Source: Ruminococcaceae bacterium UBA5450
GTDB taxonomy: Bacteria > Bacillota > Clostridia > Oscillospirales > Acutalibacteraceae
DNA length: 10,456 nt
Assembly (NCBI GenBank): GCA_002424295.1
Contig: DIQY01000123.1
Span: 1-10,456 of the forward strand
Direction of reading: 5' to 3'
Positions within the stretch are counted from its first letter, which is position 1. Each line of letters starts with the position of its first letter. The position numbers and the translations under genes are program-made. Below are positions 1-5,800 of this stretch, piece by piece. The notes beneath the pieces were generated by a model, which was not told the origin of the DNA, did not search any database, and saw only the letters and a program-made list of their open reading frames with translations.

Positions 1-792
1 GTTGCCGCGTTCTCCGCAGCCGATGTAGACGACAATATCGGCTTCTGCCCATTTTGCAAGCTGATGCTGCACAACGGTTTTGCCGGAACCAAAAGGCCCC
101 GGTACAGCCGCAACGCCGCCTTTGGCGATGGGGAACAGCGTATCAATGACGCGCTGGCCGGTGACGAGCGGCATATCCGGCGAGAGCTTTTTCTGATAGG
201 GACGCCCTTTTCGGACAGGCCATTTCTGCATGAGCGTTATTTTATGTTCGATTCCATTTTCGCCTTTTATTTCTGCAATGAAATCAGTGACTTTGTAGTC
301 TCCTTCGCGGATAGAAGTAATGACACCGTCTGCGCCTTTTGATACCATGATCCGATCGGTAATGATCTCGGTTTCTTGTACAGTGCCGAGAATGTCGCCT
401 TCTTTTACCGGATCACCGGCCTTCTTTGAAGGGGTAAAGTGCCAAACTTTTTCTCGATCGAGGCTGGGAATTTCTACGCCGCGATGCAGATTATTGCCGC
501 TTTCTTCCATAATCTTAACAAGCGGCCGCTGGATTCCGTCATAGATACTGCCCAAGAGGCCGGGCCCAAGCTCTACGGAAAGCGGGGCGTCGGTACTTTC
601 TACCGGTTCTCCGGGGCCAAGGCCGCTGGTTTCCTCATAGACCTGAATAGAGGCTTGGTCGCCGTGAATCTCGATAATTTCGCCAATTAGCCGTTGGGCA
701 CTGACACGTACCACATCAAACATATTGGCGTCCCGCATTCCTTCGGCGATAACCAGAGGCCCGGCTACTTTTTTTATAGTTCCGATGCTCAT
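1..792 (-). CDS. ntpA: V-type ATPase catalytic subunit A (3' end cut off by the window edge)
   Basis: This is the N-terminal 264 residues of the catalytic, ATP-binding subunit of a V-type (A/V) ATPase; the frame is open to base 1 and the rest lies outside. I translated it codon by codon and found no frameshift. It starts MSIGTIKKVAGPLVIAEG, the usual beta-barrel start of subunit A. Residues of about 110-200 match the extra bulge domain that distinguishes A from F-type beta subunits. The P-loop GPFGSGKT is at residues 231-238 (Lys237), and the fragment ends in GCGERGN, the conserved stretch just after it. Three A and three B subunits form the cytoplasmic hexamer that couples ATP hydrolysis or synthesis to rotation. 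The start ATG (792-790) has an AGGTG site 8 bases upstream (801-805) and follows the ntpG stop by 17 bases. Subunits B and D are expected beyond the left edge. Confidence 0.97.
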   Translation of the reverse strand, partial: MSIGTIKKVAGPLVIAEGMRDANMFDVVRVSAQRLIGEIIEIHGDQASIQVYEETSGLGPGEPVESTDAPLSVELGPGLLGSIYDGIQRPLVKIMEESGNNLHRGVEIPSLDREKVWHFTPSKKAGDPVKEGDILGTVQETEIITDRIMVSKGADGVITSIREGDYKVTDFIAEIKGENGIEHKITLMQKWPVRKGRPYQKKLSPDMPLVTGQRVIDTLFPIAKGGVAAVPGPFGSGKTVVQHQLAKWAEADIVVYIGCGERGN

Positions 793-809
793 TCTATTTT
801 CACCTGCTT

Positions 810-1133
810 TTAATCATTATTAAAAATAATATCCGAACCGACGGCTTGCTCTACACTGCGCTTAACTGCCCGGATTCCTTCTCCGGTATTTCCGGAGATG
901 CCGGGGATTAAGATAACCGCGGGGAGCGGCTGCGTGCGCAGACAGTCAATTTCCGGCTGAATTTGACAAGCTAAGGATTCGGTAATATAGATCACCGCAT
1001 AATTCTGCTCCGAAAGCTCCCGCAGAAGATGGGCACCTTTTTCGGGGTCAGAAACTGGAAAGGTGGCAAGACCCAGGGCGGCAAATCCATAAATGCTGTC
1101 CCGGTCGCCGAGCACTGCGATTTTATACATCAT
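810..1133 (-). CDS. ntpG: V-type ATPase subunit F (central stalk; NtpG in Enterococcus nomenclature)
   Basis: This small central-stalk subunit sits with subunit D in the rotor shaft. The protein is about 107 aa and begins MMYKIAVLGDRDSIYGFAAL. That is the Rossmann-like start of subunit F, with the conserved GDRDS loop and a mid-protein Y-A-V-I-Y-I-T-E strand. The longest frame starts at a GTG at 1139, but the ribosome-binding site AAAGGG (1142-1147) would leave only 2 bases before that GTG. It leaves 8 bases before the ATG at 1133, so I place the start at 1133; a second ATG follows directly. The gene lies 15 bases after the ntpC stop and 17 before ntpA, as expected inside a polycistronic ATPase operon. 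Note that 'subunit F' (V-type naming) is ntpG in the E. hirae scheme and is not the same as ntpF at 5284. Confidence 0.93.
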   Translation of the reverse strand: MMYKIAVLGDRDSIYGFAALGLATFPVSDPEKGAHLLRELSEQNYAVIYITESLACQIQPEIDCLRTQPLPAVILIPGISGNTGEGIRAVKRSVEQAVGSDIIFNND

Positions 1134-1141
1134 AGACACTT

Positions 1142-1147
1142 CCCTTT
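1142..1147 (-). promoter_or_regulatory. Ribosome-binding site of ntpG that decides the start
   Basis: The minus-strand sequence AAAGGG lies 8 bases before the ATG at 1133 but only 2 bases before the in-frame GTG at 1139. Normal Shine-Dalgarno spacing therefore favours the ATG and shortens the protein by two residues against the longest frame. Confidence 0.6.
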
Positions 1148-1148
1148 C

Positions 1149-2114
1149 TCAGACCACATAAAGTTCCCGCATGCGCTGGCGGATAAATTCTTGAGGCATC
1201 CCATTGCGCTTGCCGGAGAGCAGAATCCGTACCGATTTGAGCTCTGTTTCTTTGGCAATCAGAAAGGCTGCCAGAGGGCCAAGCGTAAAGGGGTTATAGA
1301 GTTCTTTTCGAATTTGGCGGATGATCAGGTTATCGCACCAACTTTCGAAAGCGGAAGCGGATTCTCTGAGAGAATCAATTGCGTCTGCATAGCGGCTGGT
1401 GGAGAGAACGTCAAAGATAGCTTCGTCGCTCTGGGTCGCAGCCTTTGCCAGACGATCGGCGTCCAGAGAATCGCAGGGGGCTAGTGAACATTCGATCAGG
1501 GAGAGCGGCTTTCCGGTATGAAATGCGCGAACCGCAATCTTGATATCGGCAGCGGCCACCGTTCGCTCTGCATATTCTCGAATGGCTTCGGTATCGGAAG
1601 CCTTTCCTGCTTTTTCAATGGCGCAAAGACAAGCTTTGTCCAGAATCAAATCGCATAACTGTCCGTCTCTTGTATGGAGAAGCGCTTCGAATGCTTCCTG
1701 TGCAGGAGCTTGCATCTCTTCGGGAAGGAGATTCCACTCGGATTTTTGGACAGCTGTCTGAATCCTTTCCACGGGAACAGTTCCGTTTGGAATATAGACA
1801 CTCGGCATAGAAGTATTGGTACAGCGCAGCTTAATTGCCGCTTTTAGGTTGTGATAATCATTTTTTAAAAGGAAGACGTTAAAAACACTCAAATCAGAAA
1901 CCAGTTCTGAAAGAAGATCCCATGTCTTTTTTTGTTCGGCTGCGAACATTTTATCAACACCATTTTGGGGATCCCAGCCTTTTCCTGCCAGAAGATTAAG
2001 GCAGTCTTCTTCTGTCCTTGCACCAATCAACTGATCCATCATCGAAGAATTTAACAAAGAAAGCTCTTTCGAGCGGATTCGTGCAACTGCATAAGGATAA
2101 AGATTTTTTGCCAT
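1149..2114 (-). CDS. ntpC: V-type ATPase subunit C (rotor adaptor between central stalk and proteolipid ring)
   Basis: The protein is 321 aa, close to the usual 320-350 aa of bacterial and archaeal V/A-type subunit C (the AC39/d-subunit family). This funnel-shaped, all-helical protein seats the D/F central shaft on the membrane ring. The start MAKNLYPYAVARIRSKELSL is typical of the family. Residues of about 20-70 and 125-200 show the repeated helical pattern (LIGARTEEDCLNLL and similar). The stretch DYHNLKAAIKLR near residue 90 is a recognisable family motif. The ATG at 2114 has a strong GGAAGGAG site inside the end of ntpE, and only 3 bases separate the two genes. No membrane segment is visible. 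The position between E and G matches the E. hirae ntp order. Confidence 0.94.
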   Translation of the reverse strand: MAKNLYPYAVARIRSKELSLLNSSMMDQLIGARTEEDCLNLLAGKGWDPQNGVDKMFAAEQKKTWDLLSELVSDLSVFNVFLLKNDYHNLKAAIKLRCTNTSMPSVYIPNGTVPVERIQTAVQKSEWNLLPEEMQAPAQEAFEALLHTRDGQLCDLILDKACLCAIEKAGKASDTEAIREYAERTVAAADIKIAVRAFHTGKPLSLIECSLAPCDSLDADRLAKAATQSDEAIFDVLSTSRYADAIDSLRESASAFESWCDNLIIRQIRKELYNPFTLGPLAAFLIAKETELKSVRILLSGKRNGMPQEFIRQRMRELYVV

Positions 2115-2117
2115 ATC

Positions 2118-2720
2118 TCAGTCTCCTTCCGGAAAAAGCAGAGTGGCGGCCTTGTCCTGCATTTGTTCTTTTTGTGCGTCAAAGAGTGCCTCAAAAGAGC
2201 AGTTTTCCTCGATTCCGCCATAGGAAAGAATCAATCCTCCTGAAATCAATTTTGCTTCTGGACTGAGTTTTAGCGTTCCGCTGGCTTTTTTTGCCTGTGT
2301 ATCTGCCTTTTCGGCGAAATCCTGTGGCATTCTCTGAAGATCCTTAGAGTTAAGAAAAATTTCACCTTTTTCTGGAAGCGCATATTTTGCAATAATTTTT
2401 AAAAGTACCTTAAAATACTCTTCTGTGGGCAGATTCAGAAGATCATTTCTGGAATCTGCCACCGTTTCTTCGATGATCTGCAGCTTTTCGTTGAGCAAAA
2501 TCCGGCGCTCTTGTAAAACAGCGGCACTTTTTGAGCGTGCCTTCAGATCCTGTGCTTGCTTTTGAATCTTTTCAGAAGCAGCCCGGCAAAATTCGGCAGC
2601 GTCTATCTGTGCTTTGCCGGTAATCGTTTTTGCTTCCGCCTCTGCGGAAAGACGAATGCTTTTTGCGGTCTCTTCGGATTCATTTTTGATCTGTTCAATA
2701 ATTTTTTCTAATCCGGTCAT
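2118..2720 (-). CDS. ntpE: V-type ATPase subunit E (peripheral stalk)
   Basis: This 200-aa peripheral-stalk subunit pairs with the coiled-coil subunit encoded by ntpF to hold the A3B3 head still against the rotating ring. The first ~100 residues form a charged, Ala/Glu/Lys/Gln-rich helix (MTGLEKIIEQIKNESEE...), a predicted coiled coil. The C-terminal half is a compact domain ending with GGLILSYGGIEENCSFEALF, the diagnostic E-subunit motif that contacts the head. The ATG at 2720 has an AAAGGAG site (2730-2736) with 9-base spacing. That site can pair with a complementary CTCCTTT just after the ntpK stop (see the inverted repeat). It ends 3 bases before ntpC. Confidence 0.94.
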   Translation of the reverse strand: MTGLEKIIEQIKNESEETAKSIRLSAEAEAKTITGKAQIDAAEFCRAASEKIQKQAQDLKARSKSAAVLQERRILLNEKLQIIEETVADSRNDLLNLPTEEYFKVLLKIIAKYALPEKGEIFLNSKDLQRMPQDFAEKADTQAKKASGTLKLSPEAKLISGGLILSYGGIEENCSFEALFDAQKEQMQDKAATLLFPEGD

Positions 2721-2729
2721 GGATTCACG

Positions 2730-2763
2730 CTCCTTTCAAATAAATGGATTTTAATAAAAGGAG
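2730..2763 (-). repeat. Intercistronic inverted repeat that can mask the ntpE ribosome-binding site
   Basis: On the transcript, CTCCTTT (2763-2757) starts 1 base after the ntpK stop codon. It is exactly complementary to AAAGGAG (2736-2730), the Shine-Dalgarno site of ntpE; the loop is 20 bases and AU-rich. Seen directly: a perfect 7-bp inverted repeat with one arm being the RBS. Inferred: the hairpin lowers ntpE initiation, or protects the 3' end of the ntpK segment, in line with the need for many K and few E subunits. The stem is short, so stability in vivo is uncertain. Confidence 0.5.
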
Positions 2764-2764
2764 T

Positions 2765-3247
2765 TTAGATGTTCATTCCGTTAATAGCATTCACCGAAAG
2801 GATCGAAACAAGCAGAGCAAGAATGGCATAAGTTTCAACCATGATCGGGAAGATCATGGATTTTCCGAATTGATCGGGACGTTTGCTCAGAAGTCCCATG
2901 GAAGAAACAGAAGCGTCTGCCTGGCTGATAGCGCTGAAGAGGCCGACAATTGCGATCGGCAGGCAGGCCATCAGATAGAGAAGACCTTTTACAATGGAGA
3001 CGTGTGGATTTCCACCAAGAATACCAATATTGGAAAGAGTCAGAAAAGCGATAATTAAGCCATAGATTCCCTGCGTGCCGGGAAGAAGCTCAAGAATCAA
3101 AATTTTACCGAATTTACTGGGGTCTTCGGTCACGACGCCTGCTGCGGCCTGGCCAGTGCGGCCAACGCCGATTGCGGAACCTGTTCCTGCAAGAAGGGCT
3201 GCCAGAGCAGCGCCTAAAAGTGCAAATACAACACCGAGATTTTCCAT
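2765..3247 (-). CDS. ntpK: V-type ATPase subunit K (double-hairpin proteolipid, rotor ring)
   Basis: This 160-aa membrane proteolipid has four transmembrane helices (about residues 4-26, 49-73, 86-108 and 131-154), forming two fused hairpins as in E. hirae NtpK. Copies form the rotating ion-carrying ring. The ion-site residues are all present: Leu55, Thr58 and Gln59 in LLPGTQG, Tyr62, Gln109 in FSAISQ, and Glu138 in MVETYAIL. They correspond to E. hirae L61, T64, Q65, Y68, Q110 and E139, which bind Na+. Only the second hairpin carries the carboxylate at the ion site. The start at 3247 is chosen over an in-frame ATG at 3334 because AAGGAGGA (3256-3263) lies 8 bases upstream and the protein then begins directly with the first helix; the longer frame would run deep into ntpI. 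The RBS doubles as the last codons of ntpI (Lys-Glu-Asp). Confidence 0.95.
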   Translation of the reverse strand: MENLGVVFALLGAALAALLAGTGSAIGVGRTGQAAAGVVTEDPSKFGKILILELLPGTQGIYGLIIAFLTLSNIGILGGNPHVSIVKGLLYLMACLPIAIVGLFSAISQADASVSSMGLLSKRPDQFGKSMIFPIMVETYAILALLVSILSVNAINGMNI

Positions 3248-3251
3248 AATT

Positions 3252-5267
3252 TTAATCCTCCTTAAATTTAAAGAATTTTGTATGAACACCGAAGGGGTGG
3301 AATTTAACCCCGCCGCCTTCATAGAATTTACCAAAAAATTCTACATACTGTAGGCGAACGGTGTGGACATAAGCGCCCAGCATATTGATGCCGATATTCA
3401 TCGTATGGCCTAACAAAAAAACGACGATAAAGAGAATTGCTCCGCCGATTCCTCCGCCTGCCATAGTGCCCATTTGGTTAACGACGTTTGCGATGATCCC
3501 GGTCGCAAGACCGAGAGCCAGCAGGCGGGAGTAAGAAAGAATGTCGCTCAGATAACCGGTCGCGTTATTATAAAGAGCAAAAATTCCTTTTAAGATCCGT
3601 TTAACAGGGCTTCGGGATTCTCTTCCGCTGGTTGCGACAATTCCGACGGCACCGATTATAGTGATCCAGATGGCGACCTGCTCTACCATCGGGGAAAAGT
3701 CCCATTTTACGCCTGCCATATTTTGAAATAGAGATGTTGTAAAAAGGAGTAAAATCAGTCCGCCCACAAAGAAGTAGATAAAAACAACATCATAAATAAC
3801 ATCAAGGCGTGCGCCTTGTTTCCAATCCTGAAAGCCTTTTACAGCGACACCTAAGAACAGATGAATGATGCCAATGCCCAGGCAAAACATTAAAAGCCGC
3901 ATGGGGTCCTTGACCGGCGTAAACCATAATGCCGGCATGGGAACCTCATGTCCGAAGAAGGTAGCGGAAATTTTCTGAATGGCATCACCAAAAAATCCGC
4001 CAAAGAGAAATCCCCAGACCATTGTAGAGATTCCACAGAAAAAGAACATGCGAATCGACTTTCTGAGATTCGGTTCCATATTCTGATATTTTTTAAGAAT
4101 AATTCCACAGGCAATGACCATTAGAAGGCCATAGCCTGCATCAGAGAGCATCATGCCGAAGAAAAAATAAAAGAAAAATGCGATGACGGAAGAGGGATCG
4201 ATTTCTCCTTTTCCGGGGAGACTGAAAGATTCTACAACTGATTCCATTGGAGAAGTGAAGTCATTGTTTTTAAGCAGTACCGGCGCTTCTTCTTGATCGG
4301 AAAGATTTTCGATCTCTACTGCTACACCACAGGTTTCATAAAGCTCTTTGGAGAGTTTCTCTGCATTTTCCGCAGGGACGTAGCCGGTCAGCAGAAAGGT
4401 GCGTTTTGACTGAATCAGTGTTCCGAGAACTTCATATTTTTCTTCCCGCATGGAAAAATAATCCACAAGAAAAGTAATTTCGTCCCGCTTGTCTGCATAA
4501 GAGGCAATTCCATCTTCTGCAGCGCTGATTTCTTCCCCAATCCCTTGAATTTTTTCCTCTAACCGTTTTGCTTCTTCTTTTGGAGGATTTGCGCATAAAT
4601 TGGTCGGGCGGGCAAATCCCAAAGAGCGCAAAAGTTCTTCCGACTTTTCACAAATTGACCGATTTACAAGCAAAAAAACGCAGGTTTGTTCTGTTGTGCT
4701 GTCAATTATTTGTGTATAGATTCCATTTTCGGGCAATGCCTTTGAAAAAGCTTCCTCTATCATTTCGTTGGTAACGCCTTCAGGCATGGTGCCAATAAAA
4801 GCACTGGTCTTTGGGGTGCCGGAAAATTGCAGAGGAACATCTAAGGAAAGCCACGGATGTAAAGCTTCCAGCTGCATTTGAAGCTTTAATTTTGCTGCAT
4901 TTTTTTCATGGATTTCTTTTTCATAAGTATTAATGGTTGTTACAATTTCAAGAATTTCTTCTCGCTTTCGCTCCAGAGTGTGATATTCCTTTAAAGTGAT
5001 CGCTTTGCGCCCCTCTAAGATAGCGAGGGGAGACGTTTTTCGAGGGACGTAAGAGTCCAGCGTTCCCAGCGCTTGTGCTGCAGACTGCTGCATTTGCTGA
5101 AACTGTGTTTTGCTGGAAGAAACGTCCATTCGGTGAAAAATGTGATCTTCTTCTTTATTAAGAGGCGTAATTTCCACCACTCCGCGGCGCTGAAGGAGCT
5201 CTAAAGTTTGTTTGCGGTTTTTTCGCAGCCCCAAAAGGTTGATTCGTTGCATTTGTACGACCGCCAT
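3252..5267 (-). CDS. ntpI: V-type ATPase subunit I (membrane stator, a-subunit homologue)
   Basis: This 671-aa stator subunit provides the ion half-channels beside the K ring and anchors the peripheral stalks. Residues 1 to about 350 are cytoplasmic, with coiled-coil stretches (about 90-135 and 230-260) and alpha/beta lobes. Residues of about 358-650 hold roughly eight membrane helices. Family landmarks are GMMLSDAGYGLLM (371-383), the essential ring-facing Arg581 in LSYSRLLALGLATG, and the C-terminal HTVRLQYVEFFGKFYEGGG with the second conserved Arg638. The length fits the bacterial family (640-680 aa). The ATG at 5267 has AAGGAGA nearby and follows ntpF by 16 bases. The stop lies 4 bases before ntpK, so the two are probably translationally coupled. 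Confidence 0.96.
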   Translation of the reverse strand: MAVVQMQRINLLGLRKNRKQTLELLQRRGVVEITPLNKEEDHIFHRMDVSSSKTQFQQMQQSAAQALGTLDSYVPRKTSPLAILEGRKAITLKEYHTLERKREEILEIVTTINTYEKEIHEKNAAKLKLQMQLEALHPWLSLDVPLQFSGTPKTSAFIGTMPEGVTNEMIEEAFSKALPENGIYTQIIDSTTEQTCVFLLVNRSICEKSEELLRSLGFARPTNLCANPPKEEAKRLEEKIQGIGEEISAAEDGIASYADKRDEITFLVDYFSMREEKYEVLGTLIQSKRTFLLTGYVPAENAEKLSKELYETCGVAVEIENLSDQEEAPVLLKNNDFTSPMESVVESFSLPGKGEIDPSSVIAFFFYFFFGMMLSDAGYGLLMVIACGIILKKYQNMEPNLRKSIRMFFFCGISTMVWGFLFGGFFGDAIQKISATFFGHEVPMPALWFTPVKDPMRLLMFCLGIGIIHLFLGVAVKGFQDWKQGARLDVIYDVVFIYFFVGGLILLLFTTSLFQNMAGVKWDFSPMVEQVAIWITIIGAVGIVATSGRESRSPVKRILKGIFALYNNATGYLSDILSYSRLLALGLATGIIANVVNQMGTMAGGGIGGAILFIVVFLLGHTMNIGINMLGAYVHTVRLQYVEFFGKFYEGGGVKFHPFGVHTKFFKFKED

Positions 5268-5283
5268 AAAAAGATCTCCTTCC

Positions 5284-5595
5284 TTATTCGAAAATCACAG
5301 AAAGAACTGCTTGCTTTGCAGCTTCTTTTCGGGATTGTGCTGCTTTGTGCAGCAATGCTGCTTTGCGCAAGGCATTTTCTTTTTCTTGGGCGAGAAATTG
5401 ATCAGATTCGGCTTTTACGGATTGTAAAAGCGTTTGTTCCGCCTTTTGTGCTTGTATTTTAGCATCTTTTCGAATTTGATCTGCTTCTTCTTGGGCTTTT
5501 TGAAGAATTTGTTCTTTTTCTGTGGCAGCGTCCTTTTCTACCTTATCAGCGTCTTTTTCAGTTTGCCGGATGGTATCGATGGATTCTCTGACCAT
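5284..5595 (-). CDS. ntpF: V-type ATPase peripheral-stalk coiled-coil subunit (G/H type; NtpF)
   Basis: This is the first gene of the ATPase operon. The protein is 103 aa, almost wholly charged and helical: Glu, Lys, Gln and Ala dominate, with no Gly or Pro and no membrane segment. It is predicted to be a long right-handed coiled coil pairing with subunit E as the peripheral stalk. Sequence identity in this family is low, so the call rests on composition, length and position directly upstream of ntpI, as in the E. hirae ntpFIKECGA order. The longest frame begins with a GTG at 5607, but that GTG is part of the Shine-Dalgarno sequence GAGGTGA itself (5604-5610). The ATG at 5595 lies 9 bases beyond the AGGTG core and gives MVRESIDTIRQTEKDADK. 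I take 5595 as the start. Confidence 0.88.
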   Translation of the reverse strand: MVRESIDTIRQTEKDADKVEKDAATEKEQILQKAQEEADQIRKDAKIQAQKAEQTLLQSVKAESDQFLAQEKENALRKAALLHKAAQSRKEAAKQAVLSVIFE

Positions 5596-5603
5596 AAAAT
5601 TTA

Positions 5604-5610
5604 TCACCTC
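5604..5610 (-). promoter_or_regulatory. Ribosome-binding site of ntpF that decides the start
   Basis: Minus-strand GAGGTGA lies 8 bases before the ATG at 5595. The upstream in-frame GTG (5607-5605) is inside this motif and cannot be served by it, so the four extra residues of the longest frame are unlikely to be translated. Confidence 0.6.
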
Positions 5611-5635
5611 ACTTCATTTTTATCACATTAATTTC

Positions 5636-5664
5636 ATTTTACGCAAAAATTTAGTATAATGCAA
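5636..5664 (-). promoter_or_regulatory. Candidate sigma-A promoter of the V-ATPase operon
   Basis: On the minus strand there is a TTGCAT -35 box (5664-5659), a 17-base spacer and a TAAAAT -10 box (5641-5636), in AT-rich DNA. A transcript would begin near 5630, giving a leader of about 35 bases before ntpF. Four of six -35 bases and five of six -10 bases match the consensus. An overlapping TATACT (5658-5653) is an alternative -10 but has no good -35 at 17-18 bases. It lies between the terminator of the upstream operon and ntpF, where a promoter is expected. Confidence 0.45.
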
Positions 5665-5747
5665 TATTATTATTACTTTTGTCTTAAACTTTTTTCAGCA
5701 GTTTGCATAAATTGTCCTTTTTTGTAACAGAAAAAAGAAAATGGAAT

Positions 5748-5777
5748 AAAAAAGCAGCCGCTTTTTATGCGACTGCT
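5748..5777 (-). terminator. Intrinsic terminator of the MarR/ABC operon
   Basis: In the transcript, AGCAGTCGC (5777-5769) pairs with GCGGCTGCT (5761-5753) over 9 bp with a single G-U pair and a 7-base loop. A run of U follows at once (5752-5748, then A and two more U). The stem starts 24 bases after the stop codon of the second ABC gene. The opposite strand has no U-tract after the hairpin, so it should work only in the minus direction. Confidence 0.85.
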
Positions 5778-5800
5778 GGGATTTAGAAAGAAAATTTTGA

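Noticed and set aside
816..830. AT-only inverted repeat (attatt-aaa-aataat) at the end of ntpG
   Set aside because: Only A-U pairs with a 3-base loop, inside coding sequence; too weak to act as a terminator or regulatory hairpin.
1029..1484. Plus-strand open frame of 151 codons opposite ntpG and ntpC
   Set aside because: A shadow of two well-supported conserved subunits; no recognisable product.
3248..3334. Longer start for ntpK at the in-frame ATG at 3334
   Set aside because: It would overlap ntpI by more than 80 bases, add a non-conserved polar tail before the first helix, and ignore the strong RBS next to 3247.
5655..5660. Perfect TATAAT on the plus strand, suggesting a promoter firing toward the ABC genes
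   Set aside because: The -35 position 17 bases upstream (TTTCAT) is poor and there is no plus-strand gene to serve.
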